Origin: Corynebacterium sp.
GTDB lineage: Bacteria; Actinomycetota; Actinomycetes; Mycobacteriales; Mycobacteriaceae
Direction: 5' to 3'
NCBI RefSeq assembly: GCF_030532325.1
Contig: NZ_JAUNLS010000014.1
Span: 14,710 to 67,882, forward strand
Length of the DNA: 53,173 nt
How positions within the stretch are numbered: position 1 is the first letter of the stretch; each line of letters opens with the position of its first letter. Below are positions 39,632-47,600 of this stretch, piece after piece. The notes beneath the pieces were generated by a model. That model was not told the origin of the DNA. It saw only the letters and a list, made by a program, of their open reading frames with translations, and did no database searches. A program made the position numbers and the translations under genes.

Positions 39632-41722
39632 GTGCCGCAGACGGAGCCGGTGGACGTCGTAAAGCACAGCGATTTCGAGTGGAACTTCGAGGTGGGAACC
39701 CTCCCCAACGCCCGCGGCCTCGACGGCGAGCCGATTTTCACGCACTCGCCGCAGGTCACGCTCATGGCGGAAGGGGAGTGGCGCCTCGATCTCACCTACG
39801 CACCGCTCGGCGGCGAGCAGGAGGAGATTTCTGAGCAGACCTTTGGCCAGGGCATCGCCGAGCCCTTCCCCAGCGATCTCTACGAGGATCCCTGGGTGGG
39901 CCGCTACAAGGTCTCGCTGCTGCACGAGGGCGAGCTTGTCGACGTCCGCTTCATCTCCCTCGCCGAAGGCCTCCACATGCGCTTCAACAACGAGGGTCCG
40001 CGCGGCACCGACTTCCGCTTCATCGACGCCCTGGGCAAGCACTCGCCCTTCAGCTACACCCTGGCCTCGCCGCCGAAGAAGCCCATCGCCCTGGAGAAGG
40101 GCATGCGCACCTTCGGGGAATCCGAAACCTCCCGCCGCGAGGTTGTGGCCAGCGACGCCGGCTACGAGCTGGAGTTCGACGTCATGCCCGAGGCCCTCTA
40201 CAGCCGCGTCAAGCTCATCGGGCTGGAGCCCACGCTGCACTCCGACAAGCCCACCATCCTGGCCGGCCAGCTGGACCAGGACGGCATGTTCAGCGTGCAC
40301 TCCCCGCGCCCGCTGCCGCTGGCCAAGTTCGTTACCATCGACGGCCGCCAGAAGATCAAGGAGCTCGCCCGCACCTCACGTACCACTCAGGCCCTGCGCA
40401 CACTCTCGGTGCCCAACGCGGCCTTAGTCGGCGCGGTGCGCAAGCAGCCCACTTCCGAGCTCTTCCTCATGTGGTCCACGATGACCTACGAGGACTACCT
40501 CGCAGGCCTTAGCCCCGAGGAGCGCTCCGCGCACGAGTCCCGCAACCTCGAGCGCCGCGTCATGGAGTACGAGGCCTCCGCCTCCACCAGCCTCATCTAC
40601 GCGGCGCTGGCCACCGTGCGCAAGTCCCCGCTGGCCGGCCGCGGCCAGATCCTGGGTAAGTCCATCGATATCGAACAGAACCTCGAGGAACCGGTTGACC
40701 TGCTGGGATGGGCCTGGCCCTTGGATCACCCCACCATGGAGGCGACCCCCCTTGAGCCCATCGAGGGCGGCTTTGCTTTCCCTGAGGAGCTGCGCGAGGA
40801 GGGTCCACTGCTTGTCGACGCCCGCGAGCACCAGGCCTCCTCCAACCTCGCCGCCCCGGCGCGCCCCTCGAGTGCGTCCATCGTAGTCAGCCCCGCCGAT
40901 GCCCAGCCCGCCCTGGCCTCCCCGGAGTGGAGCGCCCTGGAGCTGTGGAAGGCCTTCCGCGCCCTGCACGTCCTCTCCCAACGCAGCCCGAACCCAAAGC
41001 TGCAGGCGATGTTTGACAGCGTCATCGATCAGCTGCGCCGCCACCCGGAGACCGCCCTCGACGCCCTGGGTTCCTCCGGCGTCAGCGTGAACCAGCAGGC
41101 CCGCTCGCTGGCGCGCACCCGCCTCTTCCACACCCCGCTCGGCGGCGGAGAGGCCGAGGGCATCGCCGCCAGCGCCGAGTCCTACCCGCAGCTGCTGCTC
41201 AACCCCACAGCCAGCCCCAACCAGGAGCTGGCCACCACGGCCTCCACCGGCGCGGATCACCTCACCCGGCCCATGCTGCTGGCGGCTGCCACCATGCAAA
41301 GCCCCACTCCGGCGGTGGAGGATCTCATGAGCGAGAACGCCCGCATCGTGGCCCTGCGCGAGTGCTTTGCCAACAACGGGCCACTCGACGCCCTGGGCAC
41401 CGTGGAGAAGCTACGCAAGGACGCCACCGCGCTGGCCTCCCTGGTGCAAAACGCCGGGGTGGACATGTCCGTCAACCACACGCTCATCGCGCTGGGTGCT
41501 TTTGCCAGCGGCAACACCGCCGACGAGCTTCACGTGGCTGCCTGGCTGCCCTATATTTCCTACGCCTTCGCGCTGGCCTCGCGCGCGGCGGCCAACGATC
41601 TCATCATGGAAACGCCCCTGCTCAAGGAGGATATGCCCATGCTTGCCGACGTCATGCCGCTCGCCCCGCGCCTCTTCTTCTACGATCTCGTCACCGCGGA
41701 AACCCTGTTCCGGGAGCGCTAA
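39632..41722 (+). CDS. Large unknown protein, same frame as 39182-39631
   Basis: Length 696 aa if started at GTG 39632. I see no ribosome site before that GTG. The N-terminal part (1-270) looks beta-rich, continuing the style of the preceding ORF (FEVGTLPNARGLDGEPIFTH, EGEWRLDLTYAPLGGEQEEI). The C-terminal part (about 400-690) is helical, with ALELWKAFRALHVLSQRSPN and repeated Ala/Leu helices. No membrane segment, signal peptide or catalytic motif was recognised. Either it is expressed by coupling or readthrough, or the pair is a nonsense-mutated pseudogene. Confidence 0.6.
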   Translation: MPQTEPVDVVKHSDFEWNFEVGTLPNARGLDGEPIFTHSPQVTLMAEGEWRLDLTYAPLGGEQEEISEQTFGQGIAEPFPSDLYEDPWVGRYKVSLLHEGELVDVRFISLAEGLHMRFNNEGPRGTDFRFIDALGKHSPFSYTLASPPKKPIALEKGMRTFGESETSRREVVASDAGYELEFDVMPEALYSRVKLIGLEPTLHSDKPTILAGQLDQDGMFSVHSPRPLPLAKFVTIDGRQKIKELARTSRTTQALRTLSVPNAALVGAVRKQPTSELFLMWSTMTYEDYLAGLSPEERSAHESRNLERRVMEYEASASTSLIYAALATVRKSPLAGRGQILGKSIDIEQNLEEPVDLLGWAWPLDHPTMEATPLEPIEGGFAFPEELREEGPLLVDAREHQASSNLAAPARPSSASIVVSPADAQPALASPEWSALELWKAFRALHVLSQRSPNPKLQAMFDSVIDQLRRHPETALDALGSSGVSVNQQARSLARTRLFHTPLGGGEAEGIAASAESYPQLLLNPTASPNQELATTASTGADHLTRPMLLAAATMQSPTPAVEDLMSENARIVALRECFANNGPLDALGTVEKLRKDATALASLVQNAGVDMSVNHTLIALGAFASGNTADELHVAAWLPYISYAFALASRAAANDLIMETPLLKEDMPMLADVMPLAPRLFFYDLVTAETLFRER

Positions 41723-41736
41723 TCGTGTAAGAATCG

Positions 41737-42393
41737 ATGAGCATGAAGGTCATCTCCACCAACGTCGCCGTATCCCGCCCGGACCCGAGCCAGCGCTATG
41801 AGTACACGGGCATCGACAAGCAGCCGCGCGAGTTCATCGAGCTGGCCGTGCCCGGGCCCCACTACGGGGACGGCTCGGGCGTGGTGGGCGATGCCATCGG
41901 TGATCACAAGCACCACGGCGGCGCGGAGAAGGCCGTCTACGCCTACCCGCGCGAGGAGCTGGACTACTGGCAGGGCGAGCTCGGCCGCGAGCTGCGCAAC
42001 GGCGCCTTCGGGGAGAACCTCACCACGCAGGGAGTGGATCTCACAAAGCTGCTCATCAACCAGCGGCTGCACGTGGGCGAGGCCGTGTTGGAGGTCTCCA
42101 TCCCGCGCGAGCCCTGCGCCACCTTCGCGGCGTGGCTGGGGGAGAAGGGCTGGGTCAAGACCTTCACGCAGCGCGGGGATTGTGGCGCCTACCTGCGCAT
42201 CATCACCCCGGGAAGGATCAGCCCCGGTGACACGATTGAGCTGGTGGGCCGCCCGGAGCACGATGTCACCATGGGCATGGCCTTCCGCGCCAAGATGGGG
42301 GACATGGAGCTGGCCCGCCACGTGGTGGAGGTGGGCTGCCTGGCCCCCGTGCATCACGATAAGCTGGCCGCCCGCGTGGCGCGCACGCGCTAG
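41737..42393 (+). CDS. MOSC domain protein, YiiM-like
   Basis: Molybdenum-cofactor sulfurase C-terminal-type protein, likely handling sulfur or reducing N-hydroxylated compounds like YiiM. Length 218 aa from ATG 41737 (ATG 41743 is close by). Key segments are GDAIGDHKHHGGAEKAVYAY (about residues 50-69), NGAFGENLTTQGVDLTKLLI (about 88-107) and the conserved Cys in EVSIPREPCATFAAWLG (about 120-136), with RGDCGAYLRII after it. It starts 14 bp after the preceding gene and stands alone in function. Confidence 0.88.
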   Translation: MSMKVISTNVAVSRPDPSQRYEYTGIDKQPREFIELAVPGPHYGDGSGVVGDAIGDHKHHGGAEKAVYAYPREELDYWQGELGRELRNGAFGENLTTQGVDLTKLLINQRLHVGEAVLEVSIPREPCATFAAWLGEKGWVKTFTQRGDCGAYLRIITPGRISPGDTIELVGRPEHDVTMGMAFRAKMGDMELARHVVEVGCLAPVHHDKLAARVARTR

Positions 42394-42466
42394 CCGGCCT
42401 GCCACCCCCAATTGCGGTGTGAGCTTTTTCTTCTTTCACCCATAGCCTTTGCCTTATCTGTTTGAT

Positions 42467-42499
42467 GGTGACTAAGGGCGCGTGCATGCGCCAGTCACC
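42467..42499 (+). promoter_or_regulatory. Hairpin in asparaginase leader
   Basis: GGTGACT and AGTCACC form a perfect 7-bp outer stem, with GGCGC/GCGCC as a 5-bp inner stem around GTGCAT. It ends 10 bases before the AGAAAGG ribosome site at 42509-42515, so it could affect translation or mRNA stability, or be an operator. Confidence 0.5.
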
Positions 42500-42521
42500 G
42501 TATCTCGCAGAAAGGCTCACT

Positions 42522-43643
42522 ATGGCTTTCTCGTCTTTGAGCTCCACCCTGGGCTCCTCCTTCAACCGCCGCGGCTTCTTGGGCGGCGCCGTGCTCACCG
42601 CGGGCGCGGCCACGTTGGCGGCCTGCGCGCCGCAGAACCAGGCGGACTCACCGGCCACTTCCCAGGCAGCCGCCTCCACCACCGCCGCCCGCGGCACGGA
42701 CCGCTCCGCCGTTAAGGGGCACATTGTTGTTCTCTCCACGGGCGGCACGATTGCCAGCACCCACGATTCCTCCGGGGCCGTGGTGCCCACCGTGCGTGGC
42801 GATGAGCTGGTCCAGCCCGTCTACGAGCACTTTGACAAGGACAAGCTCACCCTTGAGGTCAAGGACATCGCGCAGCTGGATTCCTCCGCAATGACGCTGA
42901 AAGACACCGACACCATCCTGCGCAACGTCACCGAGGCACTCGCACGCCCCGAGGTCACCGGGGTTATTGTCACCCACGGCACGGACTCGATGGAGGAGTC
43001 CGCCATCGCCATCGACACCTTCATCGACGGTACGAAGCCCGTGGTACTCACCGGCGCGATGCGCCCCTTCGACGACGAAGACCCCGACGGCCCCGAGAAC
43101 CTCGCTCTGGCCATCGACACGGTGGCCGACCCAGCCAACGCCGGCAAAGGCGCGTTCATTGCCTTCAGTGGCTCGGTGCTGCGCGCCCGCGGCGCCTACA
43201 AGGCCCACACGGAGCAGGCTGATGGCTTTGCCACCAACAATCCCGCGGAGTTCACCCGCCCGGCGGCCCTGGACTACTCGCCCCTTGAGAAGGTGCGCGT
43301 GGACATCATCGCAGCCTACCCCGGCGCGCCCGGCGATCTCATCGAGAGCAGCCTCGACTCCGGCGCGCAGGGCATCGTCATTGAAGGCATGGGCGCGGGC
43401 AACATCGGCACCTCGCTTGCCGATGCCGCCATCTCCGCCGCCCGCACCGTGCCCGTCGTGCTGAGCACCCGCGTGGACGCCGGTCCCGTCTCCGGGGTCT
43501 ACGGCGGGGCCGGCGGCGGCGCCACGCTGGGGGAGAAGGGCATCATCAGCTCCGGGAACCTGCGCGCGGGGCAGTCCCGCATGCTGCTGGCCGCGGCCAT
43601 TGCCACCGGCACGGAGCCCAAGGAGCTCTTCCCGGCCGAATAA
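42522..43643 (+). CDS. L-asparaginase, Tat-exported lipoprotein
   Basis: Hydrolyses L-asparagine to aspartate and ammonia outside the membrane. ATG 42522 is chosen because GAAAGG lies six bases upstream and because it yields a proper export signal: NRRGFLGGAVLTAGAATLAAC (about residues 14-34) combines a twin-arginine motif with the lipobox LAAC. The mature enzyme has both asparaginase Thr motifs, VVLSTGGTIASTHDS (about 68-82) and VTGVIVTHGTDSMEESAIAI (about 145-164). Length 373 aa. It converges with the aldehyde dehydrogenase gene across 141 bp. Confidence 0.93.
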   Translation: MAFSSLSSTLGSSFNRRGFLGGAVLTAGAATLAACAPQNQADSPATSQAAASTTAARGTDRSAVKGHIVVLSTGGTIASTHDSSGAVVPTVRGDELVQPVYEHFDKDKLTLEVKDIAQLDSSAMTLKDTDTILRNVTEALARPEVTGVIVTHGTDSMEESAIAIDTFIDGTKPVVLTGAMRPFDDEDPDGPENLALAIDTVADPANAGKGAFIAFSGSVLRARGAYKAHTEQADGFATNNPAEFTRPAALDYSPLEKVRVDIIAAYPGAPGDLIESSLDSGAQGIVIEGMGAGNIGTSLADAAISAARTVPVVLSTRVDAGPVSGVYGGAGGGATLGEKGIISSGNLRAGQSRMLLAAAIATGTEPKELFPAE

Positions 43644-43672
43644 CGCCCGCCCGCGCCAAACGCACGACACCT

Positions 43673-43744
43673 CGCGGTACGTTTTGACGGGAAAGGCCCG
43701 AAAACTGGGCGGTTTTCCAGGCTTGCCCGCAAAAACGTACCGCG
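43673..43744. repeat. 72-bp imperfect palindrome between convergent genes
   Basis: The arms CGCGGTACGTTTT (43673-43685) and AAAACGTACCGCG (43732-43744) are perfectly complementary over 13 bp; inside, GAAAAC/GTTTTC forms another 6-bp stem. ACCGCGGAC recurs at 43740 and 43759. It could act as a bidirectional terminator (A/T stretches at the inner ends) or be a dispersed palindromic repeat. Confidence 0.7.
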
Positions 43745-43784
43745 GACACTCAAAGCGAACCGCGGACGCTGGGTGGCGAGGGGC

Positions 43785-45194
43785 TTAGCCGTTGATGATG
43801 TGCGGGTACGCCAGGCCCTTGAGACCCTCCACGCCGAACTCCACGCCGTAGCCGGAGGACTTGATGCCGCCGAAGGGCACGCGCGGGTCCACGGCGCCGT
43901 GCTGGTTAATCCAGGTGGTGCCGGCCTCCAGGCGGGCAGCCACCTCGAGTGCGCGCTCGCGGTTGGAAGACCACACGGAGGAGCCCAGGCCCACGTTGAG
44001 CTTGTTGGCCTCCTCGATGGCCCAGTCAAGGTCGGTGTACTTGATAATCGGCAGGGCCGGACCGAACTGCTCCTCCACCACCAGCGGGTTATCCGGGTCG
44101 ATGTCGGCCACCAGGGTGGCCGGGAAGAAGTAGCCCGGGGCGTCGTAGTCAGGCTCGCCGCCCAGCAGCACGCGAGCGCCGGAGTCCTTGGCTGCCTTGA
44201 CCAGGCGGTCAACGATGTCGAACTGCTGCTTGTTCTGCAGAGGGCCAAGCACGTTGTTTTCATCCAGGCCCACGCCCATCGGGGAGGCCTTGGCCACCTC
44301 GACCAGCGCGTTGCAGACATCCTCGTAGAGGGACTCGGGGACGTAGAGGCGCTTCATCGCGGCGCAGGTCTGGCCGGTGTTGATGAAGGCACCCCAGAAG
44401 AGGTCGCCGGCGATGTCGGCAGGGGAGGCGTCGTCAAGCACGATGCCCGCATCGTTGCCGCCGAGCTCGAGGGTGACGCGCTTGAGGGTCTCAGCGGAGG
44501 CCTCGGCGATCTTTTTGCCGGTGGGGGTGGAGCCGGTGAACATGATCTTGTCGATGTCCTCGTGAGCCGTGATGGCCGCACCCAGGGAGCCGTCACCGGT
44601 GACGATCTGCAGCAGGCCCTCCGGGAGCACCGTGTTGAGCACCTTGACCAGGCCCAGGACGGACAGCGGGGTGTACTCGGAGGGCTTGACCACGATGGCG
44701 TTGCCCATGCGCAGGGCCGGGGCGATCTGCCAGATGGTGATCATCATCGGCCAGTTCCACGGGCCAATCGCACCAACCACGCCAAGCGGGCGGTAGTTGA
44801 CGGTAGCGGTGATATCGGCGTCGACGGCAGTGTAGTTGGGGTGCTCGAAGGAGGCGGTGGCGCGCAGCCAGCCGGAGCAGGCCTCCACCTCGAAGCGGGC
44901 GTTGGGGCCGTTGAGCGGCTTGCCCTGCTCGCGGGAGAGCAGCTCCACGAGGGCCTCGGCGTGGGCCTCGACGGCGTCGGCGGCCTTGTTGAGGAGCTCG
45001 CAGCGTTCGGCGTCGCTCAGCGCAGCGAACTTCTTCTGGGCCGCACGGGCGCTCTCCACGGCGGCGTTGAGATCCTCGACGGTGTTCTGCGGCGCGGTGC
45101 CGAGGACCTCCTCGGTGGCCGGGTTACGCACTTCCTGACCCTGCTCAGCGGTGATGGCGGCCAGAAGGTCGGCGTAGGAAGCAAACTGAGTCAT
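43785..45194 (-). CDS. NAD-dependent aldehyde dehydrogenase
   Basis: Oxidises an aldehyde to the acid in the cytoplasm. Length 469 aa. The proton-abstracting Glu lies in LKRVTLELGGNDAGIVLDDA (about residues 236-255), the catalytic Cys in GAFINTGQTCAAMKRLYVPE (about 268-287), NAD-site PWNWPMM is at about 145, and the C-terminal VPFGGIKSSGYGVEFGVEGL is typical. It is divergent from an AraC/FeaR-like regulator and near an amine oxidase and APC permease, so the substrate may be the aldehyde from an amine such as phenylethylamine, tyramine or putrescine. The ATG has AAGGAG upstream. Confidence 0.9.
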   Translation of the reverse strand: MTQFASYADLLAAITAEQGQEVRNPATEEVLGTAPQNTVEDLNAAVESARAAQKKFAALSDAERCELLNKAADAVEAHAEALVELLSREQGKPLNGPNARFEVEACSGWLRATASFEHPNYTAVDADITATVNYRPLGVVGAIGPWNWPMMITIWQIAPALRMGNAIVVKPSEYTPLSVLGLVKVLNTVLPEGLLQIVTGDGSLGAAITAHEDIDKIMFTGSTPTGKKIAEASAETLKRVTLELGGNDAGIVLDDASPADIAGDLFWGAFINTGQTCAAMKRLYVPESLYEDVCNALVEVAKASPMGVGLDENNVLGPLQNKQQFDIVDRLVKAAKDSGARVLLGGEPDYDAPGYFFPATLVADIDPDNPLVVEEQFGPALPIIKYTDLDWAIEEANKLNVGLGSSVWSSNRERALEVAARLEAGTTWINQHGAVDPRVPFGGIKSSGYGVEFGVEGLKGLAYPHIING

Positions 45195-45254
45195 GTGTTC
45201 TCCTTGGTGGCGTGCCCACTGCGCGCATTGAGCGCGTGAGCTTCAACATTCATT

Positions 45255-45343
45255 GCGCACCATTGTTACTCGCGACACATTTTTAGTCTTGACTATCAGC
45301 GCACGGAAATTGTCAAAATGTGCGCTTGCTCTCAGGCTATGAT
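45255..45343 (+). promoter_or_regulatory. Divergent regulatory region of aldehyde dehydrogenase and AraC gene
   Basis: GCGCACCATTGTTAC (45255) and GCGCACGGAAATTGTCA (45299) are spaced 44 bp apart and look like direct half-sites of an AraC-family activator. GTGCGC on the opposite strand sits at 45320. TATGAT at 45338-45343 ends 6 bases before the AraC gene ATG, suggesting a leaderless transcript. Confidence 0.45.
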
Positions 45344-45349
45344 GCTTGC

Positions 45350-46273
45350 ATGCCCAAGTCTCCCCTCACCCATTTCGATATCGCCGCCTGGCGCGCTGCC
45401 TCCTCAGACGCCTTTGGCAAGCTCGAGGTCGATACCGAGGATCCGGGCAACTTTCACGCCAGCTTGGAATCCACGCAGGTAGGGGAGGTCTCGCTCTTCG
45501 ATATGCACACCTGCCCGCACACGGTGCGCCGGCGCGACATTTCGCCTGACGACGCCCCCTTTTGTAAACTCAGCCTCCAGCTCTCCGGCACCTCAACCAT
45601 GAGCCAGGACGGGCGCACCTGCGAGCTGCACCCCGGCGATCTGGCGCTCTACGTGACGCAGCGGCCCTACACCCTGTACTACCCGGTGGAGCAGCACACG
45701 CTCATCGTGCATTTCCCCCAGAATTTTGTGAACTTGAGCCCCGCGCAGATTAAGCAGCTCACGGCCAGCCCCGTGTCCAGCTCACACGGCCTGGGCAGGG
45801 TGGCTGTTCCGCTCTTTGAGCAGCTGGCCAACAACCTCGACGTGCTGGAGGGCCCGCACGCCAGAGCCCTGGTGCGCTCCGCGCTCAACATGCTGGTCTC
45901 CGTGCTCTCCTCGGAGATGGAAACAGACGCCACCTCCGCGAACCTGCTGTTCAACCAGGCCACGGCCTTCATTGAGAAGAACCTGGGGGATCCGGAGCTC
46001 TCACCAAAGATGATTGCCCAGGCACTCTTTGTCTCCGTGCGCCACCTGCACTCCCGTTTTGCGGAGCAGGGGCTATCCGTGGGCACCTACATCCGCACTC
46101 GGCGCCTGGACCGCATCCGCAGCGAGCTGGCTGATCCGCGCCACGCCAAGGAATCCGTCAGTCACATCGCCACGCGCTATGGGCTGCACGATCCCTCTCA
46201 CTTCTCCCGCGTGTTTAAGGCCGAGTACGGGCAAACCCCCAGTGCGTTCCGCGCTCACGTCCAGGAACCCTAG
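45350..46273 (+). CDS. AraC-family transcriptional regulator, FeaR-like
   Basis: Likely activator of the divergent aldehyde dehydrogenase. From ATG 45350 it is 307 aa; a longer GTG start at 45320 is less likely because a -10 element lies between. The N-terminal AraC_binding_2-type domain includes SLFDMHTCPHTVRRRDISPD and LSLQLSGTSTMSQDGRTCEL (about residues 45-95). The C-terminal domain has two HTHs, with KMIAQALFVSVRHLHSRFAE (about 220-239) and HIATRYGLHDPSHFSRVFKA then EYGQTPSAFRAH. The layout resembles FeaR, the regulator of phenylethylamine/tyramine oxidation; the inducer is not visible. Confidence 0.88.
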   Translation: MPKSPLTHFDIAAWRAASSDAFGKLEVDTEDPGNFHASLESTQVGEVSLFDMHTCPHTVRRRDISPDDAPFCKLSLQLSGTSTMSQDGRTCELHPGDLALYVTQRPYTLYYPVEQHTLIVHFPQNFVNLSPAQIKQLTASPVSSSHGLGRVAVPLFEQLANNLDVLEGPHARALVRSALNMLVSVLSSEMETDATSANLLFNQATAFIEKNLGDPELSPKMIAQALFVSVRHLHSRFAEQGLSVGTYIRTRRLDRIRSELADPRHAKESVSHIATRYGLHDPSHFSRVFKAEYGQTPSAFRAHVQEP

Positions 46274-46319
46274 GCGCTCATCGTCACGATCGTCGTTAAT
46301 ATGCCATAAACGTTATGCA

Positions 46320-47528
46320 TTAACGGTGTGCGATATCGGCTGCTCGCGGGGAACGCGCCACCGGAAGCCCCGAGGCCACCGCCGCGGCACCCAACGCCAG
46401 CGCCACCACCGTGGCGGCCAGCGCAGGATGCTCAGATAGCAGCGCAAAGAGGATCATGCCCAGCGGGGTGCCGGCAGTAAAGACCAACTGGTCCTTCGTC
46501 GCGAACTGGTGCACAAGGTCCGCGCTGCCCAGGGACTGGCCCAAAGAGTCCCACGCAATGCCTGAGGCCGTCATGAACAGGGACGCTGCCGCACCGCACA
46601 GCGCAATAAGGGCGAAGATAGGGGAGAAGGCCAAGGCCAGCAGCTGGCCTGCGAGCAGCACCAGCATGAGCGCTTGTAGCGTGCTGAAGCGCACCCTGTC
46701 GAGGGCCTTGAGCACCGTAGCGGCAGAACCCACCAGCGAGCCTGCCGCCAAGGCGGTGGCCATAAATCCCCACGTCTTCTCATCAAAGGAATTCATGATC
46801 CACGTTGGCCCAGCGCTACCCAAGAAGCCGTTGACCACCGCGGCTACTAGCCAGGTCCCCAAACCCACATTCACCCAACGCGGCAGGGCACCTGTGGGCT
46901 GCGCGGGCTTATCTGGGACGCCCTCGGATTCCACCTCCACTACCGGCGGTGTGGCACGCACGGACACAAAGGGCACAACGCACAGCATGGCCACGAGGAA
47001 GGTGGCGCCGTCAATGAGCAGGACACTGCGAAAGCCCAGGGTGAGCACGGCCGCGGTGCCGATGAGGGGCCCGGCGATGAAGAGGACATCGCCAAGCATG
47101 GACAGCGTGCCGTTGACGCGGGTGCGCTGTGCGTCACTAAACAGAGCGGCGAGCAAGCCAAAGCGCGCCGGCGTGAAGAACGCGGAAGCACAGCCATACA
47201 CGCAGCTAGAAACCGCAAAGGCGGCAATGGAATCACCGCGGGCCACCACCCAGGCCACTAGGCCCCACTGCGCCGCCACGCGCACCACGTCGCTGGCCAG
47301 CATCCACGTCACCGGGCGATTCGGCGGGGGCATCCTGCGCACCACCAGGGAGCTGAAAAAGCGGCCCGCCCACAGCGCGATGAGCACGGTGGTCAGGCCT
47401 CGTCCCGAGGGATCCACCCGGTGGGCCTGCAGGGCGAAGGCGATGGGGATGAGGCCATCGCCCAGCCCGGAGACCAGCGCGGCGGCGAAGACAAGGGAAA
47501 ATCTGGCTGTATAAGAAAGGTTCTGCAA
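46320..47528 (-). CDS. MFS transporter
   Basis: Twelve-helix transporter of 402 aa with unknown substrate, of the type often annotated as exporter. The start codon is TTG at 47528 with CGGAG six bases upstream. N-terminal FSLVFAAALVSGLGDGLIPI and the helix FTPARFGLLAALFSDAQRTR with VNGTLSMLGDVLFIAGPLIG (about 118-160) resemble the MFS_3/enterobactin-exporter-like group. It is 72 bp downstream of the amine oxidase gene on the same strand and may share its transcript, though its role there is unclear. Confidence 0.82.
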   Translation of the reverse strand: MQNLSYTARFSLVFAAALVSGLGDGLIPIAFALQAHRVDPSGRGLTTVLIALWAGRFFSSLVVRRMPPPNRPVTWMLASDVVRVAAQWGLVAWVVARGDSIAAFAVSSCVYGCASAFFTPARFGLLAALFSDAQRTRVNGTLSMLGDVLFIAGPLIGTAAVLTLGFRSVLLIDGATFLVAMLCVVPFVSVRATPPVVEVESEGVPDKPAQPTGALPRWVNVGLGTWLVAAVVNGFLGSAGPTWIMNSFDEKTWGFMATALAAGSLVGSAATVLKALDRVRFSTLQALMLVLLAGQLLALAFSPIFALIALCGAAASLFMTASGIAWDSLGQSLGSADLVHQFATKDQLVFTAGTPLGMILFALLSEHPALAATVVALALGAAAVASGLPVARSPRAADIAHR

Positions 47529-47600
47529 AAAACTCCGCGGGTGTGGTGTGTCACATCATGGAACGCTCTGTGACAAACTTACACCCTCAGCGGGGTGAGC

